From Trametes villosa (taxonomy: Eukaryota; Basidiomycota; Agaricomycetes; Polyporales; Polyporaceae), in contig PUDQ02000102.1 in the NCBI GenBank assembly GCA_002964805.2, positions 372,001 through 436,000 of the forward strand: a stretch of DNA of 64,000 nucleotides, read 5' to 3'. The notes below the pieces were generated by a model, which saw only the letters and a program-made list of their open reading frames with translations, ran no database searches and was not told the DNA's origin. Made by a program: the position numbers and the translations under genes. Positions 22,240-31,836 of the stretch are shown piece after piece; the stretch's first letter is position 1, and each line of letters starts with the position of its first letter.

Positions 22240-22509
22240 CACGCTTTCTAGATAAATGCTCATTCGCGCTCGCGCCAGCGCGAGCCCCGGGTCTGAAGGC
22301 CCGGCAGCGCGAAGCCGGGGAGCCCGCGGAAGGAGTGGGTGAGCATGTTACCGAGCGACACGCACCCGCGCATGCCCGAGTATGGGCTACACTTTCTCGA
22401 CGGCGGCGAGTCGCGCTGGGTGAAGTGGCCGGTCTCCGTGGCTGCGTATGCGGGGAGAGAGATTGGACGTGAGGAAGGGATGAGCAAGCACACGATTAAG
22501 TTCGTATGA
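22240..22509 (+). pseudogene. Relic of orphan family (member C), frame broken
   Basis: The 3' end encodes a clear family C-terminus: PRKEWVSMLPSDTHP, MPEYGLHFLDGGES, WVKWPVSVAAYAG, ending at a TGA at 22507-22509. Aligned with member B (LKEWVPVHPGDRHP, YVLHFLDD, WVKA..AGYA) the match is direct. Upstream, the matching residues (a basic stretch like RARASASPGSEGPAA) lie in another frame, and the frame of the conserved end has a TGA just before it. A frameshift has therefore occurred near 22310-22330, unless an unseen intron repairs it. No intact 5' part was found. Confidence 0.6.
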
Positions 22510-22861
22510 TGCTCGGCTAGGTGAGGTGTTCACTCTCACCAGTCCTGGTCGTGTTCGTGGTACTTAGACCTACACCGCGCGGACAGCTTGGCTGTTGACC
22601 TGCGCTGCCCGTCTCCGCGTTGACCTGCCTGGCGCGTCTGGCGGTCGTCGGTTTTTTCCTTCAGCCTATGTGTGAACGCGTGTCAACCACTCAACCTCCC
22701 CTCGCGCTCTGGGGCCGACGAGCCAGTTCGTGGCCACACATAGCTCCAAAAAACCAGCTCTACACGGCCTGCAGCGCACCGATCGAGTGAAGGACTTGTT
22801 GAGGGCATTCGTGGTAGTGAGAGAAATAACGCTGGCCTTATCATTCCATGATCTAAAGACA
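22510..22861. other. Convergent intergenic region
   Basis: About 350 bp between the family relic and the 3' end of the complex I gene; no feature recognised. Confidence 0.45.
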
Positions 22862-25603
22862 TCATGCAAACGCAGCCTCCGAAGCATTCGACAGCTCGCT
22901 GAACCCGTAGTCCTCGCCCTTCACAAACGCGCGCGTGCACTGCGCCATGGTGACCGATCTGTATGCGTGCCTCAAACGTCAGCCGCCATCCTGACTCGAG
23001 TAAGAGGGTGTGTGTGCTTACGCTCGCGAGATGGGATCCGTCTGGTAGAAGTTGTCGATCGGCTTCTTCAGGGGCTCGCCGGTGACCTTCGCGTTCGCGG
23101 TGCCCGCGGCGAGCGTCTTGAGGCCGGTCAGCGCGACGTCAGTGGACGTCGGCTCCAAAGTGTCGTAGCGGAGGAGCGTGGGCGAGATCTCCCACATGCG
23201 GTCCCGCAAGCTGAGGATGTCGTCGTACGGCAGCGGCCGGCCGGTGATCTCAGACAGGGCACTTCGACGGGGGTCAGGGGGATTACCGTTGTAGGATGGA
23301 CGACAGTACGCACCGAATGATCTTCCAGTCCTCGCGCGACGCGCCCGGGGGCGGGACGGCTGCCCGGCCGACCTGTGCACGGCCCTCGGTGTTCACCCAT
23401 GTCGTGCTCTTCTCGGTGTACGCAGAGCCGGGAAGAACAACGTCGGCAAGCTGGGCGCCGAGGTCACCGTGGTGGCCCTGGTAGACGACAAAGGCGTCCT
23501 GGGGGATGTCCTTCGGGTTGACATCGTCGGCGTTGAGCAGATACACAAACTTAGGCTTGGCTGCTGACGCCTTCTTCGAGGGGACGAAGCCGATGTCATA
23601 GGCAGCTGCGCGGGAGGCCGCCTACTCACGATAGTCAGTCGAAGCGCACTACGCACAGTACGGGCAGGGCTTACCCGTTGGAGGACGCTGAAGCCGTTCC
23701 ACTCGGGGGTAACGAGCTTCTCCTTGTTCGCTTCGACGAACTTAGCCAGCGCATTGTAGATGGCAGCGCCATCTGCATGCTCGACCAACGAGCTGCCAAC
23801 GATGATCAAGGGCCGCTTTGCGTCCTTGAACTTCTTCGCGAACTCGCCCTTGCCCGCAACAAAGTCCGCGACCGCCTTCGCGTCAGCGCCGAGGTAGTCG
23901 TAGCCGTACGTCGTGTCCACGCGCTCGCCGATCAGACCGACCTCGAGCGTGGTGTGCAGCCAGCTCTTGCGGATGCGCGAGTTAAGGACCGCCGCCTCGT
24001 GCCGGGGGTTAGTGCCGACGAGAAGGATCGCGTCCGCCTGCTCGACACCGGGGATGGTCGAGTTGAAGAGGTAGTTTGACCGCACGTCGACAGCGTGGAC
24101 CGGTGCAGCATGGCCGCCAGCGTGATCGAGCGCGGTGTTGTCCGAGCCCAGGCGGTTGATGAAGTCCTTCAGGGCGACAAGCGACTCAGTGTCGGCGAGG
24201 TGGCCGGCAATGGCCTTGATTTCGTCTCCCTTGGCGCCAGAGCGAGCGAGACCGTCGGCGATGGCGGAAAGCGCGTCTTCCCATGAGGCCTGGGTGAAGC
24301 GGTCACCGTTCTTGATGAGGGGCACGGTCAGACGCTGGAATCGAAGGCCGTCGTACGCGTAGCGGGTCTTGTCGCTGATCCACTCCTCGTTGACGTCGTC
24401 GTTCGGGCGGGGCTGCACGCGCATGACGACCACGCCACGAGAGTCTACACGGATATTTGAGCCGACGGCGTCGAAGACGTCAACGGAGTCGGTGTGCTTG
24501 AGCTCCCATGAACGGGCGTGGAAGGCGTAAGGCTTGCTCGTGAGCGCACCGACGGGGCACAGGTCGACGACGTTGCCAGAAAGCTCGGAGTCCATCGTCT
24601 TCGCGACGTACGTGCCGATCTGCATGTCGTTGCCACGTCCAGTCGTACCGAGCTCCTCCACGCCTGCAACTTCGTTGGCGAACCGCACGCACCGGGTGCA
24701 CTGAATGCAACGGTTCATCGAGGTCTTGACAAGAGGGCCGAGGTCCTTGTCCTCGACAGCGCGCTTTCCAGCAATCTCGTGGAAGCGTGTCCGGTCCGCA
24801 CCGTAACGCATAGACTGGTCCTGCAGATCACACTCGCCACCCTGATCACAGATGGGGCAGTCGAGTGGATGGTTGGACAGCAAGAACTCCATGACACCCT
24901 CGCTGCATCCCTTATGAGTGTGTCGTTCGGCCAGAATGTATACAGTGTACTCACCGAGCTTCATGGACCAAAGGAGTGTTCGTCCATACCTTTGCGCCAG
25001 GCATAGCAGGCATGGCACTGCGACAAAATGAGAAAGCAGAGAAGCCTGTCGAGAGGTCTTGCTCACCAAGAGGCGACAGGTTTTGGGGATCGCTCAACCT
25101 CAACCAAACACATACTGTCGACGATAATTAGCCCACAGAAGGACGCACAAAACTGGAAGGACTTACCGGCAGTTACCAGCGATAGCTAGTCGGTCATGGT
25201 AACAAAATCTGCAAGACGTCAGTCACAACGCACGAGATGTAGAGAAAGTCGGACATACCTTGGTATTGTTGCACCGGCGGCCTCGCAAGCCTGAATAAGT
25301 GCAGAACCTGCAGTATTCTCGTCAGAAGGACGCCCACTGACCCAAGGAACCGCAATAGACGCGTACCTTGGGGGACTGTCACCTCCTTCCCGTCGACAGT
25401 TAGGGTGATGTCTGCCCTCTTCGCCGGCGTCGAAGAGAACGTCCTGCGACCTGAAAGATTTGGCCGAGGCCCGGTCAATGATTGCAAACCAGGCTGGGGG
25501 TGGGACGGGGCGCACTTGAGCGAGTCGACGCGGAGGGTGCGACGACCTTGGCGAGCACGCCCGCCGCCGAGGGCTTGGAGGCCGACGAAACGAGCCGCAG
25601 CAT
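22862..25603 (-). CDS. NDUFS1: Mitochondrial complex I 75/78-kDa iron-sulfur subunit (NADH:ubiquinone oxidoreductase)
   Basis: This is the largest subunit of the NADH-oxidising arm of complex I; it passes electrons through its iron-sulfur clusters in the mitochondrial matrix. It is called NUO78 in Neurospora. The gene has about ten exons from ATG 25603 (MLRLVSSASKPSAAG, a mitochondrial presequence) to TGA 22862. The ferredoxin-like domain has ADITLTVDGKEVTVPQG, then cluster N1b ligands (CEAAGATIPRFC and NCRMC), followed by SCAMP. Further ligands are HPLDCPICDQGGECDLQD (N5) and MNRCIQCTRCVRFANEVAG (N4). The long C-terminal part (LTSKPYAFHARSWELKHTDS, then DDVNPKDIPQDAF and LPGSAYTEKSTTWVNTEGR) is the molybdopterin-oxidoreductase-like domain. 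Two CCAAT boxes precede the start. No disruption was seen; total length is about 740 residues, as expected. Confidence 0.95.
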
Positions 25604-26019
25604 GGCCTTCGCCGGGAGAGGATTAGACGGGTATGGCGGTAGAGAATACGGACGTCGGCGATGTGCGCAACGACGAGGAGAGGGTGAAAGACGCCGTGCT
25701 CGTCGTCCAACGCGATGACCAAACTCCGGCTTTGACCGAGCGGTAACCGCGCGTCGCTGATTGGCTCGAATATACCCCCGCCTCTATTGGCTTATCCCCG
25801 TGGGCCGCGGCCCGCGCTCTCTTGCGGCCTCCTGCTGGGGGCAAAGGCCACAGACGTCTCGTTCCAGTGTCCACGACGGTAATTCTGGGAAATGTGAAAC
25901 GGTGCATAGCAATATTATCGACGTATGATACATTGCTACTGATACAGCATGTCCGCAATACCAAACCGAGAGAGCAGTACACAGGGAAAGACCAGGGAAA
26001 TAGCAAAGCAACACCGTGC
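25604..26019. other. Promoter of the complex I gene and 3' flank of the next gene
   Basis: About 415 bp. It contains two CCAAT boxes (separate entry) and otherwise no coding signal; the short open frames are shadows. Confidence 0.5.
25760..25790 (-). promoter_or_regulatory. Paired CCAAT boxes upstream of the complex I subunit gene
   Basis: ATTGG on the plus strand at 25760-25764 and 25786-25790 gives two CCAAT boxes in the direction of the gene, about 160-190 nt before the ATG. Both sit in a GCCAAT context. The HAP/CCAAT-binding complex is a known regulator of respiratory genes in fungi, so this is a plausible but unproven control element. Confidence 0.5.
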
Positions 26020-27539
26020 CTAGGGCACATACACAACCATCAGCACGTTCACCACCAGCTTCTCAATCTCGCCCAGCGCAGACACGAACGGCACACGCTC
26101 CTTCGCGATGACCCCGGGGAACGTCACGATGTCGGACACGATGACAATGTCGGTGTCGTTGATCGGCACGGCGCCGCTCTTCACCACGCGATGCCGGAGG
26201 TCGTCGACTTCGTCCTCGCCAGGCTCTGAGGCTGAGCTGAAAGGACCGCGGATGGGGGGCAGGCGAGCACCACTCAGGACGGAGAGAGGCTGGCGAGCGA
26301 CAGAAGCCGTCGGGCTCTCGGCAGCCTCGTTGACAAACTCCACGGTCTGGTCCACGGCCCAAATGTAGCCGCCTGCCGTCCACCGGAGTTCTGGCGCGAG
26401 CTTGTAGAGCTTCAGCGCGTGGTAGAGGATCGAGTCGCCGCCCTTGAGCTGCGAGGACGTAAGCAGTCTAGATCGCGCGGCGGAGAAGCAGGCACACGTA
26501 CATTGGGGACAAGCGACTCCGCCAGGACCTCGCCGGGGTTCACGCCGTACTCCCCGGTCATGTAGAACGCGATGCGCCGGCCGCGCGACATGTTCAGCAC
26601 CGGCGAGAGCAGGTCGAGGAACTGGTCGCTGGGGTTGATGAGCGGGTCCGGCTGGATGCCCGCAGGGCCGAAGGACTTGACCTGCACGGCGTACGCGATC
26701 GTGATGCGGCACCCGCTCCGCACTGGCTGGATCTCGTAGTCGCAGTCCGAGAGGAACGCCTCCCACTCCAGGTCGCCACCCTTCCCTCCCCGCCCGTAGA
26801 ACTTCTCTTCCATCCCGTCCAGGCTCCGCACCACGAGGGAGCCCCCGCGGAACTTCACAGGAAGCGTCACGAGCACGGTGGCCACTCGATTATCGAGCGG
26901 CCGCGTCTGGACGGTGATCCCATTGCCCTTTGGCCAGATCTCGAGCTTATCCCGCACCGCCGTGAGGTAGTGGCCAACTGGTAGCGCTGGGAAAAGGGTA
27001 TTCCGCACAGCCTCGAGGATTGGGTGGTTCGCGAGCTCGAGCGTTGCGGTCAAGGGGAGGCTGGGCGGGTAAAACAGCGTTTCGTTCTCGGCGTAGCCCT
27101 GCGCCGATGGATGGGGCAGACAAGATGCGATGAGCACGTCGAGCGCGGGGGGCATATCGACATCGACATCGATAGGGAAATCGAGCGAATGGCTGATTCC
27201 GCTCTGATCGACCACATCTCAAGGTCAGCAAGACGCGCTCGAGCACAAAGGAGAGTAGGGGGGACGCACTTGTGACCGGAAGAACAGCGTGAGGTTCGTA
27301 GGATCCATGGGTACCCGCCCAGCCACCGCGAACGGACGTCCTTTTGCGCTCACGAGCGCAGCGAGGGCCGCGCGATACGCGGCCTGGCTGTCGTACTCTG
27401 GGTCGGAGCCGCGCCGCCGTGGCTTGCTCGGGGAGAAAGCCGTCTTGCCAGACATGGTGTGTTCGACGACGAATTCAGAGACGCTCTGTGTGCGGGGGAC
27501 GGGGAGGTCGGGATAGCGGCTGGGAGTGGGCGAAGACAT
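26020..27539 (-). CDS. 2OG-Fe(II) oxygenase-like protein with apparently degenerate iron site
   Basis: Exons 27539-27270, 27203-26502 and 26448-26020 give 466 residues with matching phases. The central part resembles the prolyl-4-hydroxylase-like fold of fungal 2-oxoglutarate/iron oxygenases: DKLEIWPKGNGI, then VATVLVTLPVKFRGGSLVVRS, then WEAFLSDCDYEIQPVRSGCRITIAY. In typical members the first block carries an HxD pair before the LVTLP strand, and the second reads CEHEV followed by G-x-R. Here the HxD position reads QTRPLDN and the distal His is Tyr (CDYEI), while the 2OG-binding Arg (GCR) is kept. The iron site may therefore be lost, or the ligands may be elsewhere. The N-terminus is low-complexity (KPRRRGSDPE), and the C-terminal part (YIWAVDQTVEFVNEAAE) is unassigned. 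An ATG 75 nt upstream (27614) is an alternative start. Confidence 0.7.
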
Positions 27540-28873
27540 GTTAGATATTGTTGAGAGAGGCATCGCTTTGGCCAGGGCGCAAGCAATGGTCGTCGAAGAA
27601 AGCGGGGAGGACAAAGAGGAGCGCAGGGGCCAAGAGCGGCGGGCTGCAAAGGATAATAATCCGCCGCAAAGCGAAGGTAGCGCGGCTGGGCCGTGGTATC
27701 AAGGCGTCTGCCCGCGGCCGTGCGCGGGTCTTATGACGACAGGCCGCAGAACATAAAAAGTGCGCGATCACATCTTCTCGGACACGCTCCTGCAGCGTGT
27801 TTTCTCAGATGGGACATCACCACCCGGAACATTCAGTCCCAGCCTGTGGCACGGCGGGCGTGATCGCGAGATAGCAGATGCGCGCGGGTCCTGGGAGGCT
27901 GCGACTGAATCGCCTGGGCCCTGGTGCGCCCGGCGCAGCGAGCGGACGCCCAAGGGCCGCTTCGCTGTCGTTCCTGGGGGGTAGTCAACATGTAGTGCGT
28001 GTACGTCCACATAACGAGAGCACACCGCTTGCCAATCACTCCGGATATCCTTCGCAAATTCGCTGCAGTCCAGAACCTCTGTCCACCGCACCGGTCCATG
28101 CTCCACGCTTGGACCACCCAGGGAAGGGCCACAACAGGTTTTCGCGCGGAGGCCACGCGGCGTAGGCGTGCATGCGCAGAAGCTGGGCGACCGACGTGAT
28201 TCCCTTGTCGCCCAGGCTCTCCAGCTTGGTTCTCGCTCCGGAGAAAGTCCTTTGGGTTTCCCATCTTCCGGAAGAAGTTTGAAGATATCCAGAAGTGCCG
28301 GACGCTGGCCACAGGTACAGCGACGAGCGTGTCATCTAGCAGGTCTTCCGCCGGTGCGCCCAGGACCGAACTGGTCGAATCTGGAGGCCATTGATCGGTG
28401 CACAGAGGATCCCGACTGAAAGACTATTAAGCAGCACGCAGTGGCATATAGAGACACGATAAAGTCATATGGGGGCAATAGTGGTGGTTCAGCGAGAGGG
28501 TTCAGCTGGCATCGAGCGCTGAAGACGTTCGCCGCCACAGTTTGCACGTTTTGGGACGATCTACGCGACTTCGAACGGCGTTCAGGGTCGCCTTGGGGCC
28601 CCGCAGTCCGACGTCGCAGACAGCATCCGACATTGTATGGGAGGCATGCGATTACCCGGTTTGTACGATTATTTACGGCGACAGAAGCGCGGGGAGTTGG
28701 TAGTACTACATCCTATGCTAAATCTAAGTGTGTGAAACGTCCCGCGGACCCAAGGAGCAATATCGACAGCTGACCAGTGCTTGCGTCAGAGATGGAAGGC
28801 AGAGAAGGGTGGAGGCAACGACGACAGCGGCATAGGAACCGTGCGGCGTGAAGAGCTGAGGGGGCTTGGGGGC
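27540..28873. other. Region of about 1.3 kb without a confident gene
   Basis: The minus strand at 27840-28335 has overlapping open frames with protein-like pieces (HFWISSNFFRKMGNPKDFLRS; RFWTAANLRRISGVIG), which could be a decayed gene; no domain was recognised. A plus frame at 28441-28773 (110 codons) is also unassigned. Confidence 0.4.
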
Positions 28874-31379
28874 TCAGAGCGAGAAGCTCATAGCGTCCCG
28901 GTCATCCGCCCACAGGCGCGCATACTCGAGGCACAGCCGGTAGACATAGGCTGTGGGGGACAAGCATGGCAGTCAGCAGCCATCTTTATATGAATGGCGC
29001 GAGGCGGCACGGAAGGGGTCGCCAACAAAGAAGGTACAGCAAGGTACGCACCTTCCATATCCACCCGCCTCCCGATCGTGCGCTTCCACTGCTTGCCCGC
29101 GCGGGCGATCCGTCGGAGCCTCCGATCGCCGTCCACGGTCTTGCGGTGCTCGAGGGGCATGTCCAGCACGGTCGCGTTGGCGGCGCGGAGCGTGGACTCC
29201 GTCGCGCCGGAGAAGAACGCGTGGACGTTGTAGATCTCGGAGTATGTTTGTGAAATGGGGATGTAGTGCAGCCTTGAACGTGTCAGGCGCGGTCACGCGA
29301 CAAGGGCGGAACGGAACAAGACGCACCAGGGTTGTATCCAGTCCGAGAAGAACTCCCGGTAGACAGTTGACTTCATCACTGCGCTGTCGGACTCCATGAA
29401 CGAGAAGAACCGGCCCGAGTAGCCCATCCCATCGAGGTCCACGATGTACTTGTGCTTCCAGTGGTCACCCAGATTGACACCCCCATCGTCGACGCGGTGC
29501 TGCTGCACGAACGTGTCGTGGCCGCCCGGGAAGTTCTCCGCCCCGACGACCTTCACAAAGGCGACGTCCATGACCTCATCGTTGAGTGCCGCGGCCGGGA
29601 CGTCGGCATAGATGTAGCTCGTGGACCCGGGCGGATCGGCGAATACGACCGTGCGGTTAACCGAGGAGCGGTCGCTTGCGAGACGCACGAATCTGCAACG
29701 GAAGCGAGCTCGCACGAGGGCACCCCGTGAACTGCGGCACGACGCACCTATGACGCTGATACTGGGCGGCGAACCCGGGGGGCGAGCTGCCGCCGCCCGT
29801 GGACGCACCCCGCCAGAATATCTTGTCGCTCTTTTCCTCCCACGGCGTCTCCATGTCGTCCACCGGCTTCAGCTGCAAGTTCACAGAGTCCCACCCGTAC
29901 GTGTATCGCCGCGTCTGCGCGTAGTAGTAGTGGCTCGGAATCCGGATATCCATGTATCCAGACGCCTTCGCGGGTGAGAACATCGGGAAGATGGCCGGGA
30001 TCGTCCGCCAGTCGGAGAAGAAGTGCCCCTGATTATAGTGCGCCCACGGGTTCGTGCAGAACGAGTAGTTGCCGGCGGTAGCGCGGGCGAAGACGAACTC
30101 CTCGCTGCGTGCGGAGAGCTGACTGGTTTTGTGCGTCGATGACGCACGGAAAGAGCTGAACAAGCGACGGGCCGCGGTGCCAGGCTCGCATGTCCGTCGG
30201 AACGCCTCCCAGACGTTCCCCTCTCCGTGCCAGTCAGGGTGGTGGATACCGCTGAGCTCATTGCGGACAGCGTCTAGATATGGGGATGTAATCAGCGATG
30301 CGACAGAGAATGACTACAGTAGGACAGCGAAGACGGGGTGCGTGCTATAACATCTTAGCGCATATACCCGAGGATATCGTTGTAAACCAAAGACACGAGG
30401 CGGACGACTCTCCCAGCTATTACCGGTCCGTCCGGGAGGACTACTACTTGGATATCACAGAGATACGGCCCTCCACGCCGCCTTACGACCGCACGGAGAG
30501 GGACTCCGAGGATAACATGGGATTGGTGGTCCTCATCCTCGTCTCTCCTTGCCATGTAACCCCTAGCAAGATGGACTCACCTAGGTTGGACTGCATCGTC
30601 AGGTTGGAGCCTACCCTGCGCTCCCATGGCACCAGAATCCGTCCCTCAGCCATCCCATTGACGGGGAACTGCAGGTCCGGAAGCTGCCAACTAGTCAACA
30701 ATTACACTGCGAAGGTACGCTGCGGTCATCACGTACCTCCTCCTGGAACTTCTTGATCATGGACAAGAAGCCCTTCGCGCGCGCGCTCACGTCTTCCGTC
30801 TCGTACCCATCTAGGATGTTCACCGCAGTCGCGTTCCCGGACTTTACGCGTACTACGTCGACGAACGGCAGGTGGCCCGCCTACGAGGGCTCAGGAAGCT
30901 ATATGCGAAGACACAGCGCAGACACTCACCAGGCCAGCGCGCCATCGCAGCTGCTCCCCCGGAAGCTCCCAGAAGGGCGCGAGGTCCTCGTCAATGTTGT
31001 CGTACTCGTCAATCATGAGCACGCCGTTATCCTGGGCGAACCTCCACCAGCGGTCGAACCCGCGAGGGGGTTTCCGGTGGTACCGCCGCTCGTACTCCTT
31101 CACCGCGTCCTCGAGCGTACTGCTCTGCCTCGAGAGCAGGTCCCTGAACTTGGCCTCCGCGTCGGCCATGAGCTTGGGTATTGGGTGCTCCTTGATTGTC
31201 GGCCTGGCATTTCCCCGAGTGAACGGCAGGTAACGAGTCGTCGACGCTACCAAGGAGTTGTCGGGGAAGTTGTCGGGTTGTTGTCTACGCGCCGCCCAGA
31301 GACCCCCTTGCATGAACGCGATGATGACTGCCGTGAGGAAGAGCAAGCCCCTCTTCTGGCCCGAGAGTCCTTCATACAT
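28874..31379 (-). CDS. Glycosyltransferase family 90 (CAP10-like), type II membrane protein
   Basis: The product is a predicted Golgi glycosyltransferase of the CAP10/GT90 family, whose best-known member is needed for capsule formation in Cryptococcus; related enzymes transfer xylose or glucose. The gene has about nine exons from an ATG at 31379 (MYEGLSGQKRGLLFLTAV) to a TGA at 28874. A membrane anchor (LLFLTAVIIAFMQGG) follows a short cytosolic tail. The stem region precedes YERRYHRKPPRGFDRWWRFA, a strong family block. Then come VILVPWERR-like and DWHGEGNVWEAF segments, and the CAP10 core: SDWRTIPAIFPMFSPAK, EEKSDKIFWRGASTGG, KHKYIVDLDGMGYSGRF, and YREFFSDWIQPW. The end reads LCLEYARLWADDRDAMSF. 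No KDEL-type retention signal is seen. The open frame continues upstream of this ATG without another ATG. Donor specificity cannot be read from the sequence. Confidence 0.85.
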
Positions 31380-31836
31380 GGCTGGATTCCAGTATGCCTC
31401 GAGTTTATGCGGTTCGCCGTTCAGCGGTAGTTTTGCTGAGTTGTAAAGCCTTTTGCTGGTCCCAGCCCCAGGTCTACGGCAAGATTGTCGTGGTAAAAGG
31501 AGTGGACTGGTTGGAGGGAGACAAGGAGGCCAGGAACAAGTAGACAGCACTATAATCCTCGGCGCGCTGGAGTCTGGACTAGTTTATGATTTACCTAATT
31601 CGGCGGAGCTAAAAGGCGGCAGTCAGTATTACGTCAGCTCTTGAGGTATGGGTCTATTACAAAGGTTGCGAGTACATACTGATCCGAGTACAACTCGAGC
31701 TAATGACTAAGTAAGAAGCTCTAACAGCTAGTAAACCATAAGCACGTCTCCTTGACTGCGGGCGTCTATTATATGAGGTGAACTGCGGCGGTACGCTCCC
31801 TAACGCTGCAACATAACTCTTCTCTTTCTTACGACC
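31380..31836. promoter_or_regulatory. Divergent promoter region, GT90 and AMSH-like genes
   Basis: A stretch of 457 bp separates the two start codons, so both promoters lie here. A pyrimidine-rich stretch (TCTTCTCTTTCTT) directly precedes the AMSH-like ATG on the plus strand, as is common in fungal leaders. No clear TATA or CCAAT element was identified. Confidence 0.45.

Noticed and set aside
27833..28335. Overlapping minus frames that could be a decayed gene
   Set aside because: Protein-like pieces occur in different frames, but no family was recognised, so no pseudogene call is justified.
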